From Roseomonas haemaphysalidis (GTDB lineage Bacteria > Pseudomonadota > Alphaproteobacteria > Acetobacterales > Acetobacteraceae): 64,000 bases of DNA. Made by a program: the position numbers and the translations under genes. The notes below the pieces were generated by a model. That model made no database searches and had not been told where the DNA came from. It was given only the letters and a program-made list of their open reading frames with translations. The stretch spans positions 372,001 to 436,000 of the forward strand of contig NZ_CP061178.1 of NCBI RefSeq assembly GCF_017355405.1, read 5' to 3'. Below, in pieces: positions 1 to 8,894 of the stretch (the first letter of the stretch is position 1; the number at the start of each line of letters is the position of its first letter).

Positions 1-310
<310 letters not shown>

Positions 311-359
311 CGAGGGGAACCCCCTGGCAGTGGAGTGCGGCATCTGCCGCGTCACCCGG

Positions 360-1790
360 TTACGTGGGGTCGGCCGGCGCCGGCCGCCAGGGCTGGCCGG
401 TCAGGGCGGCGCCCAGGGCATGAAACAGCTCCTCCGCCCCGATGTCTCGCCGCGCCCCCGCCCCCGCCGCGTCGCTCCGCCACAGCAGCCAGGAGCTGCG
501 GCGGTCGCCAAGGCCCGCGGTGTCCGGCAGGGCCGGCAAATGGTCGCCATAGGCGCACAGCACCAGCGGCCGGCCGAGCGAGGGCGCGGCATCGGCCAGC
601 AGGCCCAGCATGGCGTCGGCATCGCGCAGGTGGCCGAGCCACTGGGCGCGGGGATCGTGCCCCGGCCATGGGCCATGCGCCTGCATGGTGATGGCGAAGG
701 CCAGGGCCGGACCCGGCGCGGCGCGCAGCTCGTCCAGAATGCGCGCGGCCACGGCGGCATCGGCCACATATCCGCCGGCACGGGGCGCCCCGGCGAAGCC
801 GGCGGCCGCTACGAACCGGCCGAAGCCCAGGGCCGGCAGCACCCGGTGCCGGCCGAAGAACCGCCGGTCGAAGGGGTGCAGCGCCACGGTGGCATAACCC
901 GCCGCGGCCAGACCGCCCGGCAGGCTGCGCAGCCCCGCGCGGGCAAAGCGGAAATACGGGTTGAAGCGGTCCAGCCCCAGGGCCCCCTCGCCGATGCCGG
1001 TGAGCACGGCGAATTCCGCGCGCATGGTGTTGGCGCCGAAGCCCGGCACCCGCAGCCGCCCCTGCCCGATCGCGGCGGCGGCCAGACGGTCCCAGTTCGG
1101 CAGGGGCGGCGCGCCGGGCAGCGTGCCGCGCGGGTCCCAGAAGGATTCCATCTGCACCAGCACCACGTGCGGCGCCGGCGCCGCCGGGCGCAGGGCGGCG
1201 GCGGGAAAGGCCGCCCGCCGCGCCGGCCGCTCCGCCCAGGCCACGGCGCGGAACAGCGCCAGCGTGGCCAGGGTGCCGAAGCGCCGGGTATCGGCAAAGG
1301 GCTCGCGCGCCAGGGCCGCCCGCAGCCGGGCGGGCGGCACCAGCAGCAGCAGCAGCAACCCCAACCCCAGCACCGCCAGCACCACGCGCGGCGTGCCCCG
1401 CAGCGCCACGGGCTCCAGCCCCGCCAGCACAGCCAGCACCGCCGCGCCCAGCGCCGCCCCGCCCAGCACCCAGCCGGTGCCGGCGAAGGGCAGGTACAGG
1501 CCGGGGTGGCGCACCACCAGCGGCAGCATGGCGGCGTCGCTGAACACCACCGGCTCCTGCAGCACGGCGCGCTTGGTGGCATCCGCCAGGGCCAGCCCGG
1601 CCAGCGGCAAGCCCGCCAGCACGCCGGACAGCCAGGGCAGCCCCGTCAGGCCGAGCAGCAGCAACGGCAGGCCCAGCGGAAACAGCAGATCCAGCCACAA
1701 GGCAGCCGTACCCGCCGCCCGCGCCACCCTGCGGCAGGCGAGCCACCCCAGCAGGGGCGGCAACAAGGCGGGCAGCAGCACAAAGGACAT
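360..1790 (-). CDS. LTA-synthase-like membrane sulfatase
   Basis: The protein has 476 residues. The N-terminal third holds about four hydrophobic helices, and a periplasmic alkaline-phosphatase-fold domain follows. Visible family marks are the VQMESFWD metal-site motif, a GANTMRAEF segment whose Thr would be the catalytic nucleophile, [10 protein letters not shown], and a C-terminal YGDHLPAL motif. These fit the LTA synthase/OpgB-like family, which transfers phosphoglycerol or phosphoethanolamine groups to glycans or lipids in the periplasm. An upstream in-frame ATG at 1826 exists. The start at 1790 is chosen because GGAGG lies 6-7 bp before it and the protein then begins directly with a membrane helix. 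The exact substrate is not readable. Confidence 0.88.
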   Translation of the reverse strand: MSFVLLPALLPPLLGWLACRRVARAAGTAALWLDLLFPLGLPLLLLGLTGLPWLSGVLAGLPLAGLALADATKRAVLQEPVVFSDAAMLPLVVRHPGLYLPFAGTGWVLGGAALGAAVLAVLAGLEPVALRGTPRVVLAVLGLGLLLLLLVPPARLRAALAREPFADTRRFGTLATLALFRAVAWAERPARRAAFPAAALRPAAPAPHVVLVQMESFWDPRGTLPGAPPLPNWDRLAAAAIGQGRLRVPGFGANTMRAEFAVLTGIGEGALGLDRFNPYFRFARAGLRSLPGGLAAAGYATVALHPFDRRFFGRHRVLPALGFGRFVAAAGFAGAPRAGGYVADAAVAARILDELRAAPGPALAFAITMQAHGPWPGHDPRAQWLGHLRDADAMLGLLADAAPSLGRPLVLCAYGDHLPALPDTAGLGDRRSSWLLWRSDAAGAGARRDIGAEELFHALGAALTGQPWRPAPADPT

Positions 1791-1873
1791 CTTGTCCTCC
1801 CTACACCGCCCCGCGCATCCTGCCACCGTGCCACAGCGTTGCAGGCACCGAACCAGAGCCAGGATTTTCCGCC

Positions 1874-2305
1874 ATGCGCCTGCGCCCCTTTATCGGCGCC
1901 CTCACCTTCTGCGTCTTCGCCGCGTCCGGTGCCCATGCGCTGGAGCAGCATACCTGGCGCGACCGCGTCGTGCTGGTTTTCGCGGCCCGCGACACCGCCA
2001 CCCTGGCCGAACAGCGCACCCACACCAAGGCGGCCGAGGAAGCCCTGGCCGAACGGGACATGTCCGTGGTCGCCGTGGTCGCCGACAAGGTGGAGCACTG
2101 GTTCGGCGAGGAACGCGGCGACAGCGACGCCGCCGCCATCCGCGCCCGCTTCAAGGTGCCCGCCGACCAGGGCTTCCTGGTGCTGCTGGTGGGCAAGGAC
2201 GGCGAGGTGAAGTGGCGCACCGAAAAGCCGACCGACCTGGAGGACGCCATCGCGCTGGTGGACACCATGCCGATGCGGCAACGCGAAAAGGGCGAAGGGG
2301 GCTAA
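1874..2305 (+). CDS. DUF4174 secreted protein
   Basis: This 143-residue protein has a signal peptide of about 22 residues ending ASGAHA, then ALEQHTWRDRVVLVFA. The pattern of a short beta strand, then a regular alpha/beta arrangement with the C-terminal KDGEVKWR strand, is that of DUF4174, a thioredoxin-like fold lacking the active-site cysteines. The function of the family is unknown and it is presumably periplasmic. The gene is divergent from the sulfatase gene (83 bp between starts) and ends just before a strong hairpin. Confidence 0.85.
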   Translation: MRLRPFIGALTFCVFAASGAHALEQHTWRDRVVLVFAARDTATLAEQRTHTKAAEEALAERDMSVVAVVADKVEHWFGEERGDSDAAAIRARFKVPADQGFLVLLVGKDGEVKWRTEKPTDLEDAIALVDTMPMRQREKGEGG

Positions 2306-2315
2306 CGCCCCGGAA

Positions 2316-2341
2316 GGCCCGGGGGACCGCTCCCCCGGGCC
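2316..2341. terminator. Perfect 11-bp hairpin between convergent genes
   Basis: GGCCCGGGGGA, loop CCGC, TCCCCCGGGCC form a perfect 11-bp stem between the stop codons of the DUF4174 gene (+) and the RraA-like gene (-). There is no T run on either side, so it would be a bidirectional, non-canonical terminator or an mRNA end stabiliser. Confidence 0.6.
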
Positions 2342-2348
2342 AATGCCG

Positions 2349-3011
2349 TCAGATGCCCGCCATCACCTTGGCGGAAGCGCCGGAGCGCTCGCCCAGCTTG
2401 GCGCCCTTGGCCACCAGATCCTGGGTGTTCAGCCCCGCCGCCTGCTTGGCGATCGCGGCCCGCGCCTCGGCCTCGGCCTCGTCCGGCGGCAGCACCAGCA
2501 CGCCGCAGTCGTCGCACAGCACCGCGTCGCCCGGGTTGACCACCACGCCGCCGATCGAGACGGGCACGTTCATCCGCCCGCCCAGGTCGTAGATGCGGGT
2601 GGTGATGGGGGCCATGCCGCGGCACCACATCGGGAAGTCCGAGGCCTCGATTTCCTCGATGTCGGTGCAGGGGCCGTCCACCACGCCGGCCTTGGCGCCG
2701 GCGGCCTTGGCCGCCACGGTGACACCGCCACCCCAGCAGGCGTGCCGGTCGTCGCCCAGGCGGTCCACTAGCAGGATGTCGCCGGGGCGCAGCAGGCCGA
2801 GGGCGTGGTGCAGCAGCGTGGAATCCGGGCCGGGGATCTGCAGCGTCACGGCGGTGCCGGCCACGCGCCGGCGCAGCACGCCCTGGATGCCGCGGTTCAC
2901 GAAGCCCCAGTGGCGCCAGTGGCCGACGGTCGCGGTCTCGGTCTGCTCCAGCAGCGTGATCACCTCGGCGCTGATCTGGCCGGGCATCTTCTCGACGACG
3001 TACTTCTTCAT
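2349..3011 (-). CDS. RraA-like / HMG-aldolase-like protein, last gene of ABC operon
   Basis: The protein has 220 residues and is of the RraA/4-hydroxy-4-methyl-2-oxoglutarate aldolase fold. The GDDRHACWGG and VVDGPCTDIEEI segments align with the family active site. Known aldolase members carry Arg-Asp in the DGxxRD motif; here the Arg position is Thr (DGPCTD) while the Asp is kept, so a standard pyruvate aldolase reaction is doubtful. The start codon overlaps the stop of the permease gene by one base (TGATG), so translation is probably coupled. Its position at the end of an uptake operon suggests a catabolic or lyase role on the imported compound, which is an inference. It is often mis-annotated as a menaquinone methyltransferase. 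Confidence 0.88.
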   Translation of the reverse strand: MKKYVVEKMPGQISAEVITLLEQTETATVGHWRHWGFVNRGIQGVLRRRVAGTAVTLQIPGPDSTLLHHALGLLRPGDILLVDRLGDDRHACWGGGVTVAAKAAGAKAGVVDGPCTDIEEIEASDFPMWCRGMAPITTRIYDLGGRMNVPVSIGGVVVNPGDAVLCDDCGVLVLPPDEAEAEARAAIAKQAAGLNTQDLVAKGAKLGERSGASAKVMAGI

Positions 3012-3799
3012 CACTTGCGTCCCATGGCGTTGGAAAAGCCCATCAGGCGCTCGACCACGAGCACCATCACGGCGGCAAACAGGATCAGGCTCATCGCCAG
3101 CGCCGCGACCAGCGGGTCGGTGCGGTGCTCGGCATAGCGGAACATTTCCACCGGCAGCGTGGTCAGGCGCGGCCCGACCAGGAACAGGCTGATCACCGTC
3201 TCGTCGAAGGACACGAGAAAGGTCAGCACCCCGGCGGCGATGGCACCCGGCGCGGCGTTGGGCAGCGTGACGCGCAGCGCCGCCTGCAACGGCGTGGCGC
3301 CCAGCGTCCAGGCGGCGGCTTCCAGCTCCTTGGGCACGCCCTCGAAGGCCGTGGTCATGATGCGGACCGCGAAGGGAATGGCCACCAGGCAGTGCCCCAG
3401 CACCAGGCCGGGCCAGGACGCGGTGAGCCCCAGCGGCTGCAGCACCAGAAGCAGGGCGAGGCCCAGCACCAGCGTCGGCAGCAGCAGCGGCGCCGCCAGC
3501 AGCGCGGCCAGGAAGCCGCGCCCCGGAAAGTCCAGCCGGGCGATGGCATAGGCCGCTGGGCCGCCCGCCAGCAGCGCCACCACGGACACCACGGCGGCCA
3601 GGATGGCGCTGGTGCCGAGCGCCGACATCATCACGCCGTTGGACAGCAGCGCGGCATACCAGCGGGTGGAAAAACCCGGCGGCGGAAAGGTCAGGTAATC
3701 CCCCGCCGAGAAGCTGAGCACCAGCACCAGCGCCGCCGGGGACAGCAGCACGAGGTAGCCCAGCGCGGCGAAGACGCGCAGCGTGAGAGTGGGCTTCAT
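3011..3799 (-). CDS. ABC transporter permease, PotC type
   Basis: The protein has 262 residues and six predicted membrane helices. The binding-protein-dependent permease signature is seen as EAAAWTLGATPLQAALRVTLP (EAA loop, around residues 160-180), which contacts the ATPase. It is the second inner-membrane subunit of a polyamine/iron-type (PotABCD-like) importer. The start overlaps the end of the preceding permease gene by 4 bp. Confidence 0.93.
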   Translation of the reverse strand: MKPTLTLRVFAALGYLVLLSPAALVLVLSFSAGDYLTFPPPGFSTRWYAALLSNGVMMSALGTSAILAAVVSVVALLAGGPAAYAIARLDFPGRGFLAALLAAPLLLPTLVLGLALLLVLQPLGLTASWPGLVLGHCLVAIPFAVRIMTTAFEGVPKELEAAAWTLGATPLQAALRVTLPNAAPGAIAAGVLTFLVSFDETVISLFLVGPRLTTLPVEMFRYAEHRTDPLVAALAMSLILFAAVMVLVVERLMGFSNAMGRK

Positions 3800-4632
3800 G
3801 CGCGCCTACCCCCCAGCCAGACAATGCCGGCGCGGGCCAGCATCAGCGCCAGCAGCCCGCCCAGCAGCAGCATGGCCATGGCCGCGGCGGCCGGCCAGTC
3901 GACGCTTTCCAGCGCCAGGTTGTAGATCTCGGTGGCCAGCACGAAGACGCGGCCGCCACCCATCAGGCGCGGCGTCACAAAGGCCGAGATGCCCAGCACC
4001 AGGGTCAGCAGCCAGGCCGCGAGCAGCGCCGGCGCCGCCAGCGGCAGGGTGACATAGGCGAAGGTCCGCGCCCGGCTGGCGCCCAGGGTGGCCGAAGCCT
4101 CCTCCAGCCGCGCGTCCAGCCGCCCGAGGCCGGCCAGCAGCACCAGCACCGCATAGGGCATCAGGCTTTCCACAAGCCCGATGCGCACGCCGGTCCAGTT
4201 GTTGATCAGCCGCAGCGGCCCGTTTGTCAGGCTAAGGCCGGACAGGATGACATTGATCATGCCCTGGTCGCCCAGGATCGCCATCCACCCCACCAGCCGC
4301 GCGGTGCCCGAGATGAGCAGCGGCGCGATGCCCAGCAGCGCCAGCAGCCCACGCCAGCGGGGCGAGGCCGCGCGCACCATCAGGGCCACCGGCAGGGCCA
4401 GCATCACCGCCACGGCGGCGGAGGTGCCGGCCAGCACCACGGTGTCGCGCGCCAGTTGCCAGGTGAACTCGTCGCCCAGCAGCCGGGTGTAGCTTTCGCC
4501 GGTGACGGCCACTTCCATGGCGCCGCTTTCGGCCGTGCGGTTCAGGCTGATGCGAAACAGCGCGGCCAGCGGCCAGACAAAGGAAAGCGCGAAGATCATC
4601 AGCGCCGGCAGGGCGAGCAGCCAGCCGATCAT
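3796..4632 (-). CDS. ABC transporter permease, PotB type
   Basis: The protein has 278 residues and six helices, with the EAA loop seen as EASATLGASRARTFAYVTLP near residues 180-200. The start MIGWLLALP is chosen because its ATG overlaps the ATPase stop codon by 4 bp (ATGA). A longer in-frame form would extend into the ATPase gene and has no hydrophobic start. It pairs with the downstream PotC-like permease. Confidence 0.93.
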   Translation of the reverse strand: MIGWLLALPALMIFALSFVWPLAALFRISLNRTAESGAMEVAVTGESYTRLLGDEFTWQLARDTVVLAGTSAAVAVMLALPVALMVRAASPRWRGLLALLGIAPLLISGTARLVGWMAILGDQGMINVILSGLSLTNGPLRLINNWTGVRIGLVESLMPYAVLVLLAGLGRLDARLEEASATLGASRARTFAYVTLPLAAPALLAAWLLTLVLGISAFVTPRLMGGGRVFVLATEIYNLALESVDWPAAAAMAMLLLGGLLALMLARAGIVWLGGRRA

Positions 4633-5720
4633 GCGGGAAACACCAGGAGGTCGGCGGCGCGGAACGCCAGCCGCAGCGGGTCGCCCGCGCGCATGTCGCG
4701 CCACGCGCCATCGGCGCCGGCATGCACCTCGGCGGTCACCGGGCCGGCGGGGGTGGCGGCTTCCAGGGACACGATCTCGCCGGTGTAGACGCGGCGCGTC
4801 AGGGTGCCGTCCAGCAGGTTCTCTGCACCGGGCGGCGCCGCCTCGCTCGCGCCAAGCAGGCGCACGCGGTGCGGGCGGAGAAAGGCTTCCACGCTGCCGC
4901 CGGCGGCCGGGCCGCCGGCGGTGCGCAGGGCACTGCCATCGGCCGTGCGCAAGACGTTGCCACCTTCCAGCCGGCCGGCGATGCGCGCGGCGCGGCCCAC
5001 GAAGGTGGCGACGAAGCGCGTGGCCGGGCGCTCGAAAATGTCTTCCGGCGCGGCCAGCTGCTCCACCCGCCCGGCATTCATCACGGCCACCAGGTCGGCC
5101 ATGGCCAGCGCCTCGGTCTGGTCGTGCGTCACAAAGACGGCGGTGGTGCCGAGCCGCTGCTGCAGGGCGCGGATCTCGTCGCGCACGCCCTCGCGCAGCT
5201 TGGCGTCCAGCGCCGACAGCGGCTCGTCCAGCAACAGCAGCTCGGGCTCGATGGCCAGGGCGCGGGCCAGGGCCACGCGCTGCTGCTGGCCGCCGGACAG
5301 CTGGCGCGGCTTGCGGCCGGCCAGGGCCGAAAGCCCCACCAGCTCCAGGGCCGCCTGGGCCCGGAGGCCACGCTCGGCGCGCGGCACCTTGTGCATCTGC
5401 AGCCCGAAGCCGACGTTGCCGGCCGCCGTCATGTGCGGAAACAGCGCATAGGACTGGAACACCACGCCCATGTGCCGCTGGTGCGGCGGCAGCGCCGTGA
5501 CGTCCCGCCCGCCGACGACGATGCGCCCGCTATCCGGCGTCTCAAGCCCTGCGATCATACGCAGCGTGGTGGTCTTGCCGCAGCCGGAAGGACCGAGCAG
5601 CGCCAGCAAGGCACCGCGCGGCAGGTCCAGGGACACCCGGTCCACCGCCGGCGCGGGGGCGCCCGCGTAATGGCGCACCAGCCCGTCGAGCCGCAGGTGC
5701 GGCATGGTTTGGCCGCTCAT
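4629..5720 (-). CDS. ABC transporter ATPase, PotA type
   Basis: The protein has 363 residues. Walker A GPSGCGKTT lies at about 43-51, a Q loop follows in VVFQSYALFP, the signature is LSGGQQQR, Walker B is LLLLDEPLSALD, and the switch His is in VTHDQTEA. A C-terminal TOBE domain (about 270-360) identifies the spermidine/putrescine/iron/thiamine (POPT) subfamily. It powers the importer formed with the two permeases. The start overlaps the binding-protein stop by one base. Confidence 0.95.
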   Translation of the reverse strand: MSGQTMPHLRLDGLVRHYAGAPAPAVDRVSLDLPRGALLALLGPSGCGKTTTLRMIAGLETPDSGRIVVGGRDVTALPPHQRHMGVVFQSYALFPHMTAAGNVGFGLQMHKVPRAERGLRAQAALELVGLSALAGRKPRQLSGGQQQRVALARALAIEPELLLLDEPLSALDAKLREGVRDEIRALQQRLGTTAVFVTHDQTEALAMADLVAVMNAGRVEQLAAPEDIFERPATRFVATFVGRAARIAGRLEGGNVLRTADGSALRTAGGPAAGGSVEAFLRPHRVRLLGASEAAPPGAENLLDGTLTRRVYTGEIVSLEAATPAGPVTAEVHAGADGAWRDMRAGDPLRLAFRAADLLVFPA

Positions 5721-6775
5721 CAAGGCGCCGCCGTGATGACCTCGCGCCGCCAGCGCTGGTTCCAGGTTTCGCGCAGCTTCTGCATCTCCGCCCAGTCGAT
5801 GGCGACGATGCGGCTGCGGTATTCCGGCGCCAGCGCGGTGCGGGCCAGGGCCTCGGGCGCGATCTGCGCGGTGGTGTTGGTGGGGCCGTAGAAGACCCGC
5901 TCCGTGAAGGCCTTCTGCGCGGCGGCGCCCAGCGCATGCGCCATGAAGGCCCGCGCCTGCGCGGCGTTCTTGCTGCCCGCCACCACGTTGATGGTGTTGA
6001 TCTGGAAGGCCGTGCCTTCCTGCGGCAGCACCACGCCCAGCTTGCCGCCGGACTGCATGTTGGTGAGCTGGGAGCGGGCGTTCCAGTTGGTGGTGAAGTC
6101 CACCTGGCCGCTCATCACGGCGGTGACGCTGTCGGGCTTGGGGTCGAAGGTCTGCACATTGGCCGCGATGCTCTTCAGCGTCGGCAGCGCGTTGGCGAAG
6201 TTGGTCCACTGGCCGCCATTGGCGTGGGCCAGGATGGCGGTCAGCGCGAGCCCCTGGATGTTGGGCGGCGCGCCGAGGCCGACGCGGCCGCGCCATTGCG
6301 CGCCGGCCATGTCCGCGAAGCGGGTGGGCGCGGGCTTCACCGTCTCGGCGTTGTAGATCATCACCAGGTTGTCGTAGGTGACGCCGGGCCCGCATTCGCC
6401 GCCGGCGTCGCGCGCCAGCTTGTCGATCTCGTTGAGCACCGGCATGGCGGCCGGGGTCACCTTTTCCACCAGCCCCTCGGCGCAGGCCAGGGCGGCGGTG
6501 GTGGTGTCCATGATCACCACGTCCACCTGCGGGTCGGCCTTCTGCGCCCGCAGCGTGCCCAGCATCTGCGCGCTGTTGCCGGAAGAGAAGTACTGCACGG
6601 ACGCACCGCCCCCGGCCTGGAAGGGCTGCACCACGGCGGCGGAATAGTTGTCGCGGAAGATGCTGTCCGCATAGGTCATCAAGGTGATCTGGCCAGGCGC
6701 CTGCGCCATCGCGGGCACGGCCGCCGCGGCGCTCAGCCCGGCGGCGCCCAGCGCCGCCCGCATCCAGTTGGTCAT
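5720..6775 (-). CDS. ABC transporter periplasmic binding protein, PotD-like
   Basis: The protein has 351 residues, with a Sec signal peptide cleaved after AAVPAMA, then a two-lobe periplasmic binding protein. The opening GQITLMTYADSIFRDNY and the mixed polar core resemble the PotD/FbpA class. It is the first gene of the five-gene operon binding protein, ATPase, two permeases, RraA-like protein. The ligand is not evident. Polyamines, other amines or small organic acids are possible given the family. Confidence 0.9.
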   Translation of the reverse strand: MTNWMRAALGAAGLSAAAAVPAMAQAPGQITLMTYADSIFRDNYSAAVVQPFQAGGGASVQYFSSGNSAQMLGTLRAQKADPQVDVVIMDTTTAALACAEGLVEKVTPAAMPVLNEIDKLARDAGGECGPGVTYDNLVMIYNAETVKPAPTRFADMAGAQWRGRVGLGAPPNIQGLALTAILAHANGGQWTNFANALPTLKSIAANVQTFDPKPDSVTAVMSGQVDFTTNWNARSQLTNMQSGGKLGVVLPQEGTAFQINTINVVAGSKNAAQARAFMAHALGAAAQKAFTERVFYGPTNTTAQIAPEALARTALAPEYRSRIVAIDWAEMQKLRETWNQRWRREVITAAP

Positions 6776-7192
6776 CCAAGCCCCCCGTTGCTGGTCATGG
6801 CGGCATCATGGTCAAGCCGGTGCGCCAGGGGCAACCCGGTATTCGGCCAGTTCCGGCCGCCGCAACCTGGCCGACAACGATTTTCGCCTATCTTGGCGCC
6901 AAAGCCGCCCAATGACCGGGCAAAATTTGTTTGGAAGCGATGCAGGACCGGAATTTCAGAGCCGATTCGCGCCAGCCGGGATATCGGGTGCGATGAGTTT
7001 CAATCCATGCAACTGACCTGACACGCCGGGTCGACCGCACGAACGCCGCCGCTCCCCCACGCTTCACGCGCCGGTATAAAAAAGGCATCTTGTTGTCGAA
7101 AGGCGCACCGGAGCGAGAGTCCGTTGTTCCTCTGCACCGCCGTTTCGGTCATCCTCCCCCGTCTGCCGCTTTGGCCGGGGAGATCATGACGC
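6776..7192. other. Intergenic region between divergent operons
   Basis: These 417 bp lie between the ABC operon (-) and the DedA gene (+) and must hold both promoters. It is less GC-rich than the genes, with short A/T patches near 6880-6960 and at 7074-7085 (GTATAAAAAAGG). I see no convincing ORF, RNA gene or clear -35/-10 pair. Confidence 0.5.
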
Positions 7193-7777
7193 GTGGCGGA
7201 GTTCTGGGCAGACTGGGGAATGGTGGCCTATCTGGCCGCCGCGGCTTGGGCGTTCTTTGAAGGCGAGACTTTCGTGTTGCTGGCCGCGGCCGCCGGGCGC
7301 GCCACGGGTGCCATCGACCCCTGGCTGCTGATGCTCTCGGTCTGGGTCGGGTCGTTCCTGGGCGACCAGCTCTGGTTCACGCTCGGGCGCAAATACGGCA
7401 GCAAGGCCGTGCAGAAGATCCCGGGCGCCGAGCGCAAGCTGGCCAGCGCCATCGGCTTTCTGGAACGCTACGGCGTGCTGTTCGTGCTCACCTTCCGCTT
7501 CGTGTACGGCGTGCGCAACGTCGCCTCGGCGGCCTGCGGCATCGCCAAGATGCCCTGGTCCCGCTTCGCGGCGCTGAACTTCATCGCCGCCGGGCTGTGG
7601 GCGGGGTCGTTTGTGGCCGCCGGCTGGTACATCGTCGGCTGGCTGGGCGAGAAGGGTACCCTCTACGCCCTGGGATCGATCGGCGTGGCGGTGGTGCTGT
7701 ACCTGGGCTATCGCGTGGTGCAGTACTGGCGCCGCCCGCCCCCCCCCGCGGCGACGCAGGCTCCGGAGGAGGGCTGA
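7193..7777 (+). CDS. DedA family membrane protein
   Basis: The protein has 194 residues and four to five hydrophobic segments. The pattern FEGETFVLLAAAAGR, GSFLGDQLWFTLGRKYG and the Arg-rich FLERYGVLFVLTFRFVYGVRN match the DedA/SNARE-associated family, with the re-entrant loops and the conserved Glu and Arg seen in these proteins. Members are implicated in undecaprenyl-phosphate or phospholipid flipping across the inner membrane. The start is GTG, preceded by GGGGAG. No partner gene is evident, since the next gene is convergent. Confidence 0.9.
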   Translation: MAEFWADWGMVAYLAAAAWAFFEGETFVLLAAAAGRATGAIDPWLLMLSVWVGSFLGDQLWFTLGRKYGSKAVQKIPGAERKLASAIGFLERYGVLFVLTFRFVYGVRNVASAACGIAKMPWSRFAALNFIAAGLWAGSFVAAGWYIVGWLGEKGTLYALGSIGVAVVLYLGYRVVQYWRRPPPPAATQAPEEG

Positions 7778-7783
7778 GCCCTC
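7769..7783. terminator. Small hairpin between convergent genes
   Basis: GAGGGC-TGA-GCCCTC forms a 6-bp stem spanning the DedA stop codon and reaching into the end of the convergent monooxygenase gene. It is weak, with no T run. Confidence 0.25.
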
Positions 7784-8882
7784 ATTCGGCCGCCGCCGGC
7801 AGGCGCGCCGCGTCCAGCCGGCGCACCGCCGGCAGCAGGTCGCGGCCGTATTCCACCACATCCGCCTCCGGGTCGAAGCCCCGGATCAGAAAGGTGTCGA
7901 CACCCAGCAGGCGATAGGCGTGCAGCGATTCCGCCACCTGCTCGGCCGTGCCGACCAGCGCCGTGGTGTTGGCGCCGGCGCCGACCGCCGCCGCAACCTC
8001 CGTCCACATCCGCGTGTCCCGCACCCGGCCGCCCTTCGCGGCTTCCAGCAGCCGGGCGGAGCCGACGCTTTCCGGCTTGCTGTTGTCGGCCGCCCCGCTT
8101 TGGCCACCACGCAGCGCCCGCACCTGTTCCAGGATGCGGTCGGCGCGCGCCCAGGCGGCCTCCTCCGTTCCCGCCAGCACGGGGCGGAAGGACAGGCTGA
8201 AGCGGATCGACGCCGGGTCGCGCCCGGCCTCGGCGGTCGCGCGGCGCACGCGGCCGATGGTGTCCCGCGCCTGGTCCAGCGTCTCGCCCCAGAAGGCATA
8301 GACATCGGCGTGCTGGCCGGCGAAGCGGATGGCGGGCTCGGACGAGCCGCCGAAGAACACCGTCGGGTGCGGCGCCTGCTTCGGCTTGATCGCCGAGAAG
8401 GCGCCCTTCACCCGGTAGTGCGGCCCCTCGTGGTCGAAGGGCTTGTCCTCGGTCCAGACGCGCTTCAGCACGCGCACGTATTCGTCGGTCCGGGCATAGC
8501 GCTCGTCGTGGCTCAGCCAGTCGCCATCCGCCTGCTGGTCGGCCGGACCGCCGCCGCTGATGACGTGAATGGCGGCACGGCCCTGGCTGAGCTGGTCGAA
8601 GGTGGCGAATTGCCGGGCCGCGACCGTGGGTGCGATGAAGCCCGGCCGGTGCGCCACCATGAAGCCCAGCCGCGTGGTCTGCGCCGCCGCCAGCTGCGCC
8701 AGCAGCAGGGGGTCCGGCGCGTTGGAATGCCAGGCGATCAGCGCGCGGTCGAAGCCCGCCTGCTCATGCAGCTGCGCCATGCGCACCACATAGCCGGGGT
8801 CGAGAAACGGGCCGCTGGGCGCCTGGGATTCCGACCCCGCGCGATGCGAGGTGAAGCCGATGAACTGCAGGGAATGGGTCAT
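7782..8882 (-). CDS. SsuD-like FMNH2-dependent monooxygenase
   Basis: The protein has 366 residues and is of the LLM-class flavin oxidoreductase fold. Segments such as HVISGGGPADQQADGDWLSHDERY and FFGGSSEPA match the alkanesulfonate monooxygenase (SsuD) branch, which cleaves sulfonates with reduced FMN and oxygen to give sulfite and aldehyde. It follows the acyl-CoA-dehydrogenase-like gene by 12 bp on the same strand, a pairing usual in sulfur-scavenging operons. No SsuE-type FMN reductase is adjacent, so FMNH2 must come from elsewhere. The sulfonate substrate is inferred from family only. Confidence 0.88.
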   Translation of the reverse strand: MTHSLQFIGFTSHRAGSESQAPSGPFLDPGYVVRMAQLHEQAGFDRALIAWHSNAPDPLLLAQLAAAQTTRLGFMVAHRPGFIAPTVAARQFATFDQLSQGRAAIHVISGGGPADQQADGDWLSHDERYARTDEYVRVLKRVWTEDKPFDHEGPHYRVKGAFSAIKPKQAPHPTVFFGGSSEPAIRFAGQHADVYAFWGETLDQARDTIGRVRRATAEAGRDPASIRFSLSFRPVLAGTEEAAWARADRILEQVRALRGGQSGAADNSKPESVGSARLLEAAKGGRVRDTRMWTEVAAAVGAGANTTALVGTAEQVAESLHAYRLLGVDTFLIRGFDPEADVVEYGRDLLPAVRRLDAARLPAAAE

Positions 8883-8894
8883 GGCAGGGTTCCG

